Assembly (NCBI GenBank): GCA_016218915.1
Contig: JACRCQ010000077.1
Span: 186,001 to 250,000, forward strand
DNA from: Deltaproteobacteria bacterium
Lineage (GTDB): Bacteria > Myxococcota_A > Polyangia > Polyangiales > Polyangiaceae
DNA length: 64,000 nt
Reading direction: 5' to 3'
Under the pieces are notes generated by a model, which saw only the letters and a list, made by a program, of their open reading frames with translations, searched no databases and was not told where the DNA came from. The position numbers were made by a program, and so were the translations under genes. Below are positions 42,234 through 51,169 of this stretch, piece after piece. Position 1 is the first letter of the stretch, and each line of letters opens with the position of its first letter.

Positions 42234-42277
42234 TTTCTCGCGCGAGATGCGTCAACCAACGCATCTCGCACGAGAAA
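42234..42277. other. Long imperfect hairpin between the regulator and HU genes
   Basis: Arms of 19 bases with one mismatch (42234-42252 and 42259-42277; inner arm GCGAGATGCGT) around a 6-base loop. It sits ten bases downstream of the HU stop on the minus strand and before the T-run terminator. No T-run follows directly. It probably protects the 3' end or adds a second pause. Confidence 0.6.
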
Positions 42278-42286
42278 AGAAGCTCC

Positions 42287-42616
42287 TCACGCCACAGCGG
42301 CCTTGATCGCCTTGACCGGGCGGGCCTTGACGGCCTTGCTCGCGGGCTTCGCGGCAAACGTCATCGGCTGCTTGGTGAAGGGATTGATGCCCTGGCGCGC
42401 CGGACGGGCGGGCTTCTTCACAACGACGAACTTCGCGAACCCCGGCAGCACGAAGATGCCGTTCTTCTTCAGTTCCTTGTGCCCCACCTCCGTCAACGCT
42501 TCGAGCGTCGCCTTGACCTGCTTGCGCGATGACGCCTCACCGAGGATCTCGGTGATGGTCTGAATGAGCGCGCTCTTCGTGAGAGTCTTCTTCGGTGCAG
42601 TCTTCGCCTTAGCCAT
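42287..42616 (-). CDS. HU-family DNA-binding protein with basic C-terminal tail
   Basis: 109 residues. The HU/IHF fold spans about 11-95: LTKSALIQTITEILG, then VGHKELKKNGIFVLPGFAKFVVVKKPARPARQGINPF (in pieces LPGFAKFVVVKK and RQGINPFTKQPM). A Lys/Ala/Pro tail (AAKPASKAVKARPVKA) extends beyond the usual end. HU compacts and bends DNA. ATG 42616 is behind an AAGGAG ribosome site. The gene has its own terminator. Confidence 0.88.
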   Translation of the reverse strand: MAKAKTAPKKTLTKSALIQTITEILGEASSRKQVKATLEALTEVGHKELKKNGIFVLPGFAKFVVVKKPARPARQGINPFTKQPMTFAAKPASKAVKARPVKAIKAAVA

Positions 42617-42635
42617 GTCGATATCTCCTTGAAAA

Positions 42636-42655
42636 GACCGTGTACCAGCACGGTC
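42636..42655 (-). promoter_or_regulatory. Dyad in the HU leader
   Basis: GACCGTG and CACGGTC (42636-42642, 42649-42655) form a 7-base inverted repeat 20 bases before the HU ATG. Further ACACGGTT-like copies lie upstream near 42676. It may be an operator or leader hairpin. Confidence 0.4.
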
Positions 42656-42783
42656 CACCTAGGATGTAAGCTAGAACACGGTTCTTTTGCCTGATCAAGG
42701 GTCCAGGTGTCTTTTTATCAGCCGGAGATGACGATTTTTCCGACTGACGACTCCGCAACCCCCCTGTCTGGAAGCATTTCTGA

Positions 42784-42811
42784 CGCCCCGACACCGGTGC
42801 TGTCAGGGGCG
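42784..42811 (-). terminator. Hairpin after the RNase R gene
   Basis: CGCCCC (42784-42789) pairs with GGGGCG (42806-42811), with an inner GACA/TGTC pair. It lies 38 bases beyond the RNase R stop on the minus strand. No T-run follows, so the call is tentative. Confidence 0.4.
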
Positions 42812-42848
42812 ACCCAGGAGCAACCATTCAGCATGAAGAATGCTCGAC

Positions 42849-45086
42849 CTATCGAGATTTCTTTTTTGATTTCGAGCGCTTGCGGGACGGTGCCGGAGCC
42901 TTCTCGCGACGTGAACGCGATTGCTTTTCACCCCTCCGCTTCCCGGTTTCGACCCTGATCCGACGCCCCAGGACACTCCGCCGGGCCAGGTTCACATCCT
43001 CGACCCGAATTTTCATCCGATCCCCCAGCCGGACCGTGTCCCCGCTCCTCTTGCCCACCATCATCAGCCCGTCGTCCGTCGCTTCGTACGCATCGTCGCC
43101 CAACATCTCGTCGCTCACGCGCACGTCCACGAACGGATCATCGAGCGCGACGATCACGCTCGACGGAAGGATCTCCATCACGCGTCCTTCCGCGATCAAT
43201 CCTATCTGCGAGCGCATGAACACCGCGCGATACAGGTCTGCAATCTCGCGCTCGATCTCCATGACCTTGCGCTCGCGTCCGTTGCAGTGCTCCACAGATT
43301 CCTTGAGCCAGTCAGGCTCGGCGGCGTGCGCGCCCGGCTGCGCTCGAAGAGCGGTCTTCAAGGCGCGGTGCACCAGCAGGTCGGGATACCTGCGGATCGG
43401 CGAGGTGAAGTGCAGATAGCTCTGCAGGGCGAGGCCGAAGTGGCCCACGTTGACGAGATCGTAGGACGCCTGCTTGAGCGATCGCAGCGAGAACATCCCG
43501 ATGATCTCGGCGAGCGGATGCTCCGAGACCCGCAGCAGAAACGCGCCGAGACGCTTTGGATCCGTCGCGTCGTCGAGCTCGAACTCGATGTCGAGCGCAG
43601 CACACAGATTCGCGAGCCGCGTGAGCTTCGCTTCGTCGGGAGGCGGGTGCACGCGGTAGACCGGCTGCAGCTCGCGCTTCTGCATCCAGAGCGCGACCGC
43701 TTCGTTCGCGAGCAGCATCAGCTCCTCGATGAGCTGGTAGGCGCGGCGTACGCCCGGATCCTGTGCGCGCCGCTTGACGTCGATCGGCGAGCCGTCCCCG
43801 GGATCGAGCACGATGCGCGCTTCGGGAACGTTGAGCTCGAGCGAGCCTCGACGGAGCCTGCGCTTGCGAAGGATGCGTGCGAGCTGATCGGCCGTGTCGA
43901 TGCAGCCGATCAGCTCCTCAGGCACGGTCGCCGTGATCGATGCGTCGTCGCTCCAGCGCAGCGCGCGCGCCACGCCCGAGTAGGTGAGCTTCGCACGCGA
44001 GCGCATGACCGCTTCGCACAGGCTCGAAGACCGCACCTTGCCTGCGCCGTCGAGCTGCATCCTCATGGCGACGCAGAGGCGATCCTCGCCTTCGACCAGG
44101 GAGCAGGCGTTGGACGAGAGGGTGGGCGGGAGCATGGGGATCGCGCGATTCGGCAGGTAGATGGAGAAGCCGCGACGACGCGCTTCCAGATCCAGCGCGC
44201 CATCCTCGCGCACGTACTCGGCGACGTCTGCGATCGCCACGCAGACCTCGAAGCCGCTTCCGCTGCGCTCCACCCAGATCGCATCGTCGTGATCGCGCGC
44301 GTCGTCCGGATCGATCGTCACCAGCCGCAGCTCGCGGAGATCCTCTCGCGAGCCGAGCTGCAGGCTCGCCACGGCGATGGCGGTATCCCTGGCCTCGGCC
44401 TCCACCGCATCAGGGAATCCCTCTTCAATCTCCTCGCGCAGCAGGACCTTGCGCGTCTCCACCACCGGATCTCCGGGGGGGCCCAGACACTCGAGCAGAC
44501 GCGCCTCCGGGTTCTCGTCCGGCGTCTCGGGGAAGCGGGTCACCTCGACCACTGCCGCATCGCCATCCTCGCCCGCCGTGTCGCGTGGCAGCACGATCGG
44601 TCCGCGAATGCGCCCGTCGTCGACCTCCAGCCAGGCGCTCTTGCCTCGCTTGCGAAGCACGCCCTGGATCCGCGTGTTGGCGCGCACCAGCACCTCGGCC
44701 ACGGAGCCCTCGAGCCCGCGACGCGATCGGCTGAGCACGCGGACGCGCACGCGGTCGCCATGCATGGCTCCGCCGAGAGAAGCACCGGGCACGAAGACGT
44801 CCTCGGATTGCCCAGGCGTGGACAGAAATCCGAAGCCGCGCGGGTGGACGTGGATGAACCCTTCGCGGGTCTCCGCTGGGGCGGTCGGCGAGACCTTGAA
44901 TCGCTGGCCGGGAAGCGCACGCAAGGCGCCGTCGAAGGTCAATTCCTCGAGAACGCCGAGCAAATCGAGGTAGTCGGCCTCACGGATCCCAAGGCGTGCT
45001 GCAATTTCCCGGGCATGGAGCGCCCGCGGCTCCGCAGCCAGGACATCGAGGATCCCTTCGCGTGTTGGTTTTCTGGGAGTTGGCAT
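42849..45086 (-). CDS. rnr: Ribonuclease R
   Basis: 745 residues with the RNase II/R layout. An N-terminal winged helix (TREGILDVLAAEPRALHA) precedes cold-shock domains (GFIHVHPRGFGFLS, DVFVPGASLGGAMHGDRV). The RNB catalytic core has the metal-binding TIDPDDARDHDDAIWVE, and an S1 domain (GRVMEILPSSVIVAL) follows. The tail is strongly basic (Lys/Arg/Ser). It degrades structured RNA 3' to 5' in the cytoplasm. It is divergent from the VKOR-DsbA gene with 98 bases between starts. Confidence 0.93.
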   Translation of the reverse strand: MPTPRKPTREGILDVLAAEPRALHAREIAARLGIREADYLDLLGVLEELTFDGALRALPGQRFKVSPTAPAETREGFIHVHPRGFGFLSTPGQSEDVFVPGASLGGAMHGDRVRVRVLSRSRRGLEGSVAEVLVRANTRIQGVLRKRGKSAWLEVDDGRIRGPIVLPRDTAGEDGDAAVVEVTRFPETPDENPEARLLECLGPPGDPVVETRKVLLREEIEEGFPDAVEAEARDTAIAVASLQLGSREDLRELRLVTIDPDDARDHDDAIWVERSGSGFEVCVAIADVAEYVREDGALDLEARRRGFSIYLPNRAIPMLPPTLSSNACSLVEGEDRLCVAMRMQLDGAGKVRSSSLCEAVMRSRAKLTYSGVARALRWSDDASITATVPEELIGCIDTADQLARILRKRRLRRGSLELNVPEARIVLDPGDGSPIDVKRRAQDPGVRRAYQLIEELMLLANEAVALWMQKRELQPVYRVHPPPDEAKLTRLANLCAALDIEFELDDATDPKRLGAFLLRVSEHPLAEIIGMFSLRSLKQASYDLVNVGHFGLALQSYLHFTSPIRRYPDLLVHRALKTALRAQPGAHAAEPDWLKESVEHCNGRERKVMEIEREIADLYRAVFMRSQIGLIAEGRVMEILPSSVIVALDDPFVDVRVSDEMLGDDAYEATDDGLMMVGKRSGDTVRLGDRMKIRVEDVNLARRSVLGRRIRVETGKRRGEKQSRSRREKAPAPSRKRSKSKKKSR

Positions 45087-45184
45087 CGGGATGTGACGAC
45101 GACGGTGGAATGGAAAGGCGGGGAGTGCGCGAACTCGTCAAGTCTGCTGGCGCCTCGTGTCCGGAGAGTATAGATCGCCCTTTG

Positions 45185-46321
45185 ATGCCGCGTGCCTTGA
45201 TCCTCGTCCTGCTCCGGATGCTCGTGCTGGTCTCCACGGCCGTCAGCTCCGCTCTGCTCTACGACTACAAGGGCGCAGCGCCCGCTTTCTGCGTGACCGG
45301 CGATGGCTGCGCGAAGATCAAGGAATCTGCGTTTGCCAGCATCGCCGGCGTCTCCACGCCGGTGCTGGGCGTGCTCGCCTTTGGCACCCTGTTCGGCCTC
45401 ACGCTGCTGTCGCACAAGTACCGAAGGCAGTGGATGGTGCCTGTGGCGATCCTCGGCGCGCTGTCGGCCGCTGCGTTCATCGCCATCCAGGCCTTTGTGG
45501 AGCACACGTTCTGCAAGCTTTGCATGGTCGTGGACACCTCCGCGATCGCCGCGGGCGGCGTGGCGGTCTGGTACTGGCTCAAGGCGGATCGCGGCGATGA
45601 CGGAGCCGTGCCCACGGTGTGGTGGAGCGTGATGGGAGCCGTGGCGATCGCTGCGCCCCAGGCGTTCGGCCGCATGCAGCCCTTGCCCGAGGTCAAGCCC
45701 GCCATCCTCAAGTACTGGCAGCCGGACAAGATCAACATCGTGGAGATGTCCGACTTCGAGTGCCCCTTCTGCCGCATGCAGCACCCTGCGCTGCTGGAAG
45801 CGGCCAAGCCCTTCGAGGATCGGATCCACTTCGTGCGCCTGACCGTGCCTCTCGCCGGTCACCCCTTTGCCCGTCCTGCTTCGCGCGCCTACCTGTGCGC
45901 CCGAGATCTGGGCAAGGGCGAAGCGATGGCCCACGAGCTGTTCACCAACGAGCTGACGCCCGGCACCCTCGAGCAGAACGCGGCAAAGCTGGCTGCGCAG
46001 GGCATGAACCTGGAGCAGTACAAGGCGTGCCTGGCGGATCCGAAGACCGACGCGCGCGTGACCGACGAGTACAAGCAGGCGCACGACGGTATCGGCTTCA
46101 AGGGCCTGCCCACGACCTGGATCGGGGGCCAGCTGTTCGAAGGAGCGCAGACCACCGAGGATTTGAGAGCGGCGATCCAGCGAGAAGCGACTGGAGGCAA
46201 AGGGTTGCGCGCTTCCGTGTCGCCGATCTGGCTGTGGAGCCTGCTGATCGCGGCGTTCCTCGGCGTGTCCGTGGCTGCCGTGCGCCAGGGTGCCAAAGGC
46301 TCCAAGAGCGCGTCGTCCTGA
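45185..46321 (+). CDS. VKOR-DsbA fusion (thiol oxidase with its own thioredoxin)
   Basis: 378 residues. The VKOR part (about 1-135) has four hydrophobic helices, the loop cysteines Cys36 and Cys42, and the active pair C110-K-L-C113. A membrane/linker segment leads to a DsbA-like thioredoxin domain (about 180-345) with C193-P-F-C196 and the cis-Pro region (GFKGLPTTWIGG). A final hydrophobic helix (SPIWLWSLLIAAFLGVSVAA) ends the protein. VKOR passes electrons from the thioredoxin to quinone and so drives disulfide formation in exported proteins. ATG 45185 gives a signal-type first helix. It converges on the next lipoprotein gene. Confidence 0.87.
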   Translation: MPRALILVLLRMLVLVSTAVSSALLYDYKGAAPAFCVTGDGCAKIKESAFASIAGVSTPVLGVLAFGTLFGLTLLSHKYRRQWMVPVAILGALSAAAFIAIQAFVEHTFCKLCMVVDTSAIAAGGVAVWYWLKADRGDDGAVPTVWWSVMGAVAIAAPQAFGRMQPLPEVKPAILKYWQPDKINIVEMSDFECPFCRMQHPALLEAAKPFEDRIHFVRLTVPLAGHPFARPASRAYLCARDLGKGEAMAHELFTNELTPGTLEQNAAKLAAQGMNLEQYKACLADPKTDARVTDEYKQAHDGIGFKGLPTTWIGGQLFEGAQTTEDLRAAIQREATGGKGLRASVSPIWLWSLLIAAFLGVSVAAVRQGAKGSKSASS

Positions 46322-46325
46322 GGAG

Positions 46326-46811
46326 CTACGGCAGGTCCTCGCAGACCGTGGCAGTGAACGAGCCTTCGATCATCTCGCCGGTGATCATGGAGCCGAAACG
46401 CGCACGGCCGATCACCTTTTCGCCTGTCTTCTTGGAGGCCTGGTCGATCTCGCCGAGCGAAGATGGATCGCTCTGGCCCTGGAGCCCGTCCCACATTTCC
46501 ACGCGGAACCCGGAGTTGGTCTTCGCGTCGTAGGAGCCGGCGGCCATGTGCGGCATCATGATCTCCATGCGACGTCCGGCCGTGGTCGACAGCGAGCAAG
46601 GATCGCCCTGCGTGGCTTGCTCGTAGATGCGCACCACGATCGTGCGCTCGGGATCACGTCGCACCGTGGCGGGCCCGCCTGCCCAGTCTGCGCCGTTCCA
46701 TCGGCCGTGAACCGGGTCGTAGCTGAGCTCGTCCGATTCCTGTGTCGAGCAGCCAGCAGCAGCGAGCAGCGCGACCAGGCAGGGGGCCCAACGAAAGGAG
46801 AAGTCGAGCAT
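46326..46811 (-). CDS. Small lipoprotein of unknown function
   Basis: 161 residues. Lipoprotein signal MLDFSFRWAPCLVALLAAAGC, then a mature part with beta strands (RTIVVRIYEQATQGDPC, GFRVEMWDGLQG, IEGSFTATVCEDLP) and two further Cys that could pair. No family recognised. It is downstream of the kinase gene (30 bases), so it may be under the same promoter. Confidence 0.65.
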   Translation of the reverse strand: MLDFSFRWAPCLVALLAAAGCSTQESDELSYDPVHGRWNGADWAGGPATVRRDPERTIVVRIYEQATQGDPCSLSTTAGRRMEIMMPHMAAGSYDAKTNSGFRVEMWDGLQGQSDPSSLGEIDQASKKTGEKVIGRARFGSMITGEMIEGSFTATVCEDLP

Positions 46812-46841
46812 GGCGGCCTCGGCGGGAAGGCGGCGAAGGCG

Positions 46842-48323
46842 TCAGTGCGGGATGACGCCGGTGTACCAGGCGCCAGCGGCGCCTGCGGCCATCACGAGCA
46901 GCGCAATGATCAGGATCGTCATGCCTGCACCGCTCTTCTTTGCCGGCGCTTCCTCGGCAATCGCGGACAGCTGCCCGGCTCCATGGGGGCCCGAAGCGGG
47001 CATGGGCCTGGATTCTGGGGCGGGTGCGGAGCGCGGGCCTGTGGACGAAGACGGCGGCGGGTAGCCCTGCATGCTGCTGACCGGGGCAGAGCGCGGAGGA
47101 GAAGCAGGGATCGGCGTTCCGAGCGCGCCAGGCTCGTCGTCTTCGAGCGCGGCCAGGTTCCCCTCTTCGAACACCTGCGCCGGGATCGACTGATCCAGGG
47201 CGCTGCCCTGGGGGCGCGAGCGATCGTAGGGGTTCTTGATCTTGATCTCGGAAGCCCAGTCGTGCATGCCGCCCACGAGCGGTGAGGGCCTGCCGTCGCT
47301 CGAGCCCTCGCCCCCTGCATCGCTGCCGCGCAACGAGGTGAACTCGAAGAGGGCTTCTTCGATCAGCTTGTCGATGATCGATGGGCCTGCCGGCTTCTCG
47401 CGGAGCCGGGCCTGCTGCGTCTCGGTGACCAGGCTCGCGATGTCGAAGGGGCCGACCGGGATCCCGAGCTTGAAGAGCAGCGAGGTGAGGTCACGAGCGA
47501 ACTCGCGGGCGGTCAGGTAGCGCTCGCTGCTTTCGCGCGCGAGCGCCTTTCGCATGACCGTGTCGAGCTCTGCCGGGATCCTCGGATTGATCGAGTGCAG
47601 AGACGGCACCTTTGCGTTGATGACCTGCTGGACCGTCTGGTAGTCGGACTCGCCCTGGAACAGCTTTCGGCCGGCGAGCAGCTCCCACAGGATGATGCCG
47701 ACCGCGAAGATGTCGGTGCGGGAGTCGACTTCCTGTCCGGTCGCCGCTTCGGGCGACAGGTAGGAGAACTTGCCCTTGATGATCCCAGGCTCGCTCTTCT
47801 CGAGCTGGTTGTTGGCCTTGGCGAGACCGAAGTCGGCGATCTTCACCTCGCCGAACTTGGTGATCAGCACGTTGGGCGGAGACACGTCGCGGTGCACGAT
47901 GCCGAACGGCCGTCCATCCTGATCGGTCAGCTCGTGGGCGTAGGAGAGGCCTTCGCAGATCTTGGTGGCGATGTAGACAGCGGACTCGAGGGGGAACTCT
48001 CGCTTGTTCTTGCGGCAGTTTTCGGCGATCGCCTTGAGGTCGGCGCCGTCCACGAACTCCATGACGATGAAGTACGTGTTGTCGCCCATACCGATGTCGA
48101 ACACCTGGACGACGTTGGAATGGCTGAGGTGGGCGCTGAGCCGGGCCTCATCCAGGAACATCGAGATGAACTTCTGCTTCTTGCTGAGGTGGCCGAGAAC
48201 GCGCTTGATCGCTACTTTCTTCTTGAACCCCTCAATGCCGGCGCTTTCTGCGCGGAAGACCTCAGCCATTCCGCCAGACGCCAGCTTCTCGATGACTCGA
48301 TATCGCTGCTGCTGTTGAGACAT
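46842..48323 (-). CDS. Hanks-type Ser/Thr protein kinase with C-terminal membrane anchor
   Basis: 493 residues. The kinase domain (about 8-285) has the Gly loop LASGGMAEVF, the catalytic Lys in VAIKRV, the catalytic loop HRDVSPPNV and the metal Asp in DFGLA. A Pro/Ser/Glu-rich stretch follows (about 350-465), then one membrane helix (TILIIALLVMAAGAAGAW) and a short tail. So the catalytic part is cytoplasmic and anchored from the C-terminus; no sensor domain is seen outside. Kinases of this kind signal through FHA proteins. ATG 48323 fits the family. The FHA proteins in this window are possible partners, by type only. Confidence 0.92.
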   Translation of the reverse strand: MSQQQQRYRVIEKLASGGMAEVFRAESAGIEGFKKKVAIKRVLGHLSKKQKFISMFLDEARLSAHLSHSNVVQVFDIGMGDNTYFIVMEFVDGADLKAIAENCRKNKREFPLESAVYIATKICEGLSYAHELTDQDGRPFGIVHRDVSPPNVLITKFGEVKIADFGLAKANNQLEKSEPGIIKGKFSYLSPEAATGQEVDSRTDIFAVGIILWELLAGRKLFQGESDYQTVQQVINAKVPSLHSINPRIPAELDTVMRKALARESSERYLTAREFARDLTSLLFKLGIPVGPFDIASLVTETQQARLREKPAGPSIIDKLIEEALFEFTSLRGSDAGGEGSSDGRPSPLVGGMHDWASEIKIKNPYDRSRPQGSALDQSIPAQVFEEGNLAALEDDEPGALGTPIPASPPRSAPVSSMQGYPPPSSSTGPRSAPAPESRPMPASGPHGAGQLSAIAEEAPAKKSGAGMTILIIALLVMAAGAAGAWYTGVIPH

Positions 48324-48522
48324 TTCCTCGCGTCCTCGGACGCAATCACGGAGGGGTGGGGCTCCGCACCGGTCAGGGTGCCATTGCCTGGAAGTAGGGG
48401 TCAAGGAAAGCTGCAGTACAGGGGGAACGAAGCTGCTGGAGACTCCTGAACGTACGACGAGTCCAAGGGGCGGCGTGGCCGCTGACCCGGATTCGGCACC
48501 GCTCCGGCCGTGACCGATCGTC

Positions 48523-49200
48523 TCAGCGGCCTGTCACGATGGCGCTCACCTGCGCAAAGTCCGATTCCTCGATCGCGCCTTCGATGATGCAGTGCACGCG
48601 CCCCGCGGGGTTGACCAGGATCTGCACGGGCAGCTGCGGCGAAGACTTCAGCTTCATGGCGCCGAGCCAATTCTCCCGCACGTTGCCGTCGGGCAGCCAA
48701 TGGCTCGTGCGCACTCCGGTGGCCGGCTGCGATTCCAGGAACTTCATCAGCTGCCGCTCGTCGTCGTCGAGCGACACGAATACCAGCCGCATGCTGGAGC
48801 CGAGCTTGGCCTGCCAGCGCAGCAGGATCGGCATCTCCTGCTTGCAGGGCACGCACCAGGCTGCCCACAGGTTGATCCAAGTCCAGCGCGAATCGCCGAC
48901 GGCGATGGCATCGCCGAGGGAAGGGGCTCCGGGCGCTTCCGCATGGCCGAGCTTGTCGGTGGGCATGGCGCGGTTGAGCGAGCCGCCCGCGCACAGCGCG
49001 TGGGGCTTGGTCGGGCTCGCGGCCGCCGAGGGGGCCGGGGCAGGGCGCGGCGCAGAGCTGGAGGGCGAGGCCAGGACCGCGTCGTTTCGCTTGTTGGACG
49101 GGGGCGCAGGGTTCGGCTTCTTCGCGTCGTCGCAGGCGCACAGCGTCAGCGCCAGCACGACCGTACCCGAGGCGGGGATCAGAGCCGGCAATCGACCCAT
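48523..49200 (-). CDS. TlpA/thioredoxin-like lipoprotein
   Basis: 225 residues. Lipoprotein signal (TVVLALTLCAC), Pro/Ser/Ala linker, and a thioredoxin-like domain (about 85-220) with the active site WAAWCVPCKQE and the cis-Pro near PQLPVQILVN. Such TlpA/ResA-like proteins reduce or shuffle disulfides of exported proteins. The start lies inside the OmpA-like gene (overlap of 22 bases), so the gene is in the operon with the VKOR-thioredoxin and OmpA-like genes. Confidence 0.85.
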   Translation of the reverse strand: MGRLPALIPASGTVVLALTLCACDDAKKPNPAPPSNKRNDAVLASPSSSAPRPAPAPSAAASPTKPHALCAGGSLNRAMPTDKLGHAEAPGAPSLGDAIAVGDSRWTWINLWAAWCVPCKQEMPILLRWQAKLGSSMRLVFVSLDDDERQLMKFLESQPATGVRTSHWLPDGNVRENWLGAMKLKSSPQLPVQILVNPAGRVHCIIEGAIEESDFAQVSAIVTGR

Positions 49201-49874
49201 GATACGAACGCGCTCCTGTTGATGGCCTGCTCGTCGCAATCCTTGTTCTCCCTGGAGGTCGGCCACTCGCAGAACTGCTTGGGCAGCTGGGCGAACTCCT
49301 TGCCGAGCCAAAGCATGCCGACCTGCTTCTCGAGCGCAGGATCCTTGGTCACTTCGGACACCTGGAAGAGCACGGAGTTGGCGCGCTTGTGCGACAGCGC
49401 GCGGTTCTTGTCGACCGTGCCGGTCTTGGAGCCCCGCGCCACGATGAAGAAGTAGCGCGCACCCCTGCGGTCGAGCCAGCGCTCGTCGATCAGCTTCTTG
49501 GCCCCTGCATCCAGCTTCTCCGAGCCTTCGTCGAACAGGATGATCGCGCCGCGCTTCGACAGCGGCAAGAACAGCGCATTGAAGTCCTCGTCGCTGATCG
49601 ATGCGAGGTTCTTGACGTCAGCCGGCTGGCATCCGCGCCGCGACTCGGTGCCCACCAGGCCGCAGGCATTGAGCACGCGCTGCAGCACCTGCTTGAACGC
49701 AGGCGTGCAGTAGGGCTCCTCGGCGTGATCTGCGACCGCAGCGGTCGGGGTCGCATTGGGATTGTCGAGCCGGGTCGCTGCGGCGCGAACCTCGGTGCGA
49801 ACCGTGACGGAGACCGCGGTCACCAGGGCAGCCCCGGCAACCGCTCCTACGATGGCGTGCGTCTGCAACTTCAT
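49179..49874 (-). CDS. Cys-rich OmpA-like periplasmic or membrane-anchored protein
   Basis: 231 residues. An N-terminal hydrophobic segment (HAIVGAVAGAALVTAVSVTV) is signal or anchor. A small Cys-containing region follows (YCTPAFKQV, NACGLVG, RRGCQPAD). An OmpA C-terminal-like domain comes next (IILFDEGSEKLDAGAKKLI, RALSHKRANSVLFQV, INRSAFVSW), which binds peptidoglycan in the family. Seven Cys in the mature part suggest disulfides. It is located between a VKOR-thioredoxin gene and a TlpA-like gene, with ATGA overlap to the former, so it may be their redox client. Confidence 0.65.
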   Translation of the reverse strand: MKLQTHAIVGAVAGAALVTAVSVTVRTEVRAAATRLDNPNATPTAAVADHAEEPYCTPAFKQVLQRVLNACGLVGTESRRGCQPADVKNLASISDEDFNALFLPLSKRGAIILFDEGSEKLDAGAKKLIDERWLDRRGARYFFIVARGSKTGTVDKNRALSHKRANSVLFQVSEVTKDPALEKQVGMLWLGKEFAQLPKQFCEWPTSRENKDCDEQAINRSAFVSWVDCRL

Positions 49875-51103
49875 CGGAGCACCTCGGGCGCAAGCTGGCC
49901 GAACGTGTAGCGCATGCCCAGGTCCGTGTCCTCGTCGCACACGCGCAGATCGCCCAGGTACAGCTGGGGGGTGGACACGGGCACATGGTTGCTCACGGCA
50001 TACTGCAGGGCATTGTTCAGACGCAGGCGCGTCGGCTTGGAATCGATGCAGGAATCGACCTCTGGGCCGAATCGGTCGCGCACCTTGGCGCGCAGCAGCG
50101 GCTCTCCGCTCTTGCCGAGGCGCGTGAGCTCGTCCTGGTTGGCGTACATCCACTCGAGGGCCTCGCGTGAGCGCGGGTCGGTGCACAGCACAGCGCGCGA
50201 CAGCACGCACGATCCGGGGTGCAGCGCGCGATCGATCATCCAGTTGCAGGTGTTGTCGAGGGGGAACAGCAGCATCGAGATGTCGAGGTTCTCGACGATG
50301 CCTTCGGCATCGAGCCGTTCGTGCAATGCCTTGCAGGTCGGGCACAAGGGATCGACCAACAGGGTGACCGATCGCTTGGGGTGGGCCGTGGACAGCTTGA
50401 CCATCGCCTTGGCGGTGTCGTTGGGCTCGTTGAGCTTGCCGCAGGACGCCAGCTTGGAGCGGTAGTCCGGGAGCGACTTGACGTAGAGCAGGCTGGGCAG
50501 CAGCACGCAAAGGCCCATGGCTCCCAGCCAGGCTCCGATCCAGACCGGGTGGCCTGTCTCCAGGTAGCCTTCCGGCCATCCGCCGGTAGGCACGAGCAAG
50601 TGCAGCTTGCGCACGGCATTGAGAGCCCACAGGGCGCCGACTGCGAGCAGGATGGAGGCGACGTAGAGGCCGACGCAGGTCTTGCAGAAGGAGCCGAGCT
50701 TGATGGCGGAGATGAGGGCCATCACGACGGAAACGACGAGGGGACCGAGGCTGGTGACGCCGAAGAACTGGTAGGCCCGGCGCGAGTTCTTCAGCCCTCC
50801 GACCAGCAAGGCGAGCGCGAAGGCAGCGAAGAAGGCGTACACGCCAAGAGCAAACAGCGAGATGGGTACGCCACCCCACCAGGTTTCGCGAAACATCGCC
50901 GACCATGCGCTGTACATGGCGGCGCGGCACGGATTCTCCGCGTCACTGACCGCAGGCATTCCTGGGATGAAGCTGCAATGGATCGCGTGCAGCTGGCGAT
51001 CCAGATGCTGCATGTAGTCCGTCGTGGAATAGCCTGCGAAGACCAGACCGAGCACTGACCCCACCAGTGCGACGATCGTGGGAGTGCGAGCAACGTTTCT
51101 CAT
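49871..51103 (-). CDS. VKOR-thioredoxin fusion
   Basis: 410 residues. The VKOR part (about 1-165) has four to five helices, loop cysteines Cys43 and Cys59, and the active pair C140-K-T-C143. One further helix (about 185-210) leads to a thioredoxin-like domain with LLVDPLCPTCKALHERL (C254-P-T-C257). It should oxidise its own thioredoxin with quinone and deliver disulfides outside the membrane. Second VKOR fusion within 6 kb. ATG 51103 is used; the ATG at 51130 would add nine residues. Confidence 0.82.
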   Translation of the reverse strand: MRNVARTPTIVALVGSVLGLVFAGYSTTDYMQHLDRQLHAIHCSFIPGMPAVSDAENPCRAAMYSAWSAMFRETWWGGVPISLFALGVYAFFAAFALALLVGGLKNSRRAYQFFGVTSLGPLVVSVVMALISAIKLGSFCKTCVGLYVASILLAVGALWALNAVRKLHLLVPTGGWPEGYLETGHPVWIGAWLGAMGLCVLLPSLLYVKSLPDYRSKLASCGKLNEPNDTAKAMVKLSTAHPKRSVTLLVDPLCPTCKALHERLDAEGIVENLDISMLLFPLDNTCNWMIDRALHPGSCVLSRAVLCTDPRSREALEWMYANQDELTRLGKSGEPLLRAKVRDRFGPEVDSCIDSKPTRLRLNNALQYAVSNHVPVSTPQLYLGDLRVCDEDTDLGMRYTFGQLAPEVLR

Positions 51104-51169
51104 GATTCCGGGGGAAAGGGCGTAGCCCACCCCATGGGCCCGGTCAAATCCGAGCCATACGGCTTCGCG

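Noticed and set aside
42921..45173. Long open frame antisense to RNase R
   Set aside because: Shadow of rnr; no family features.
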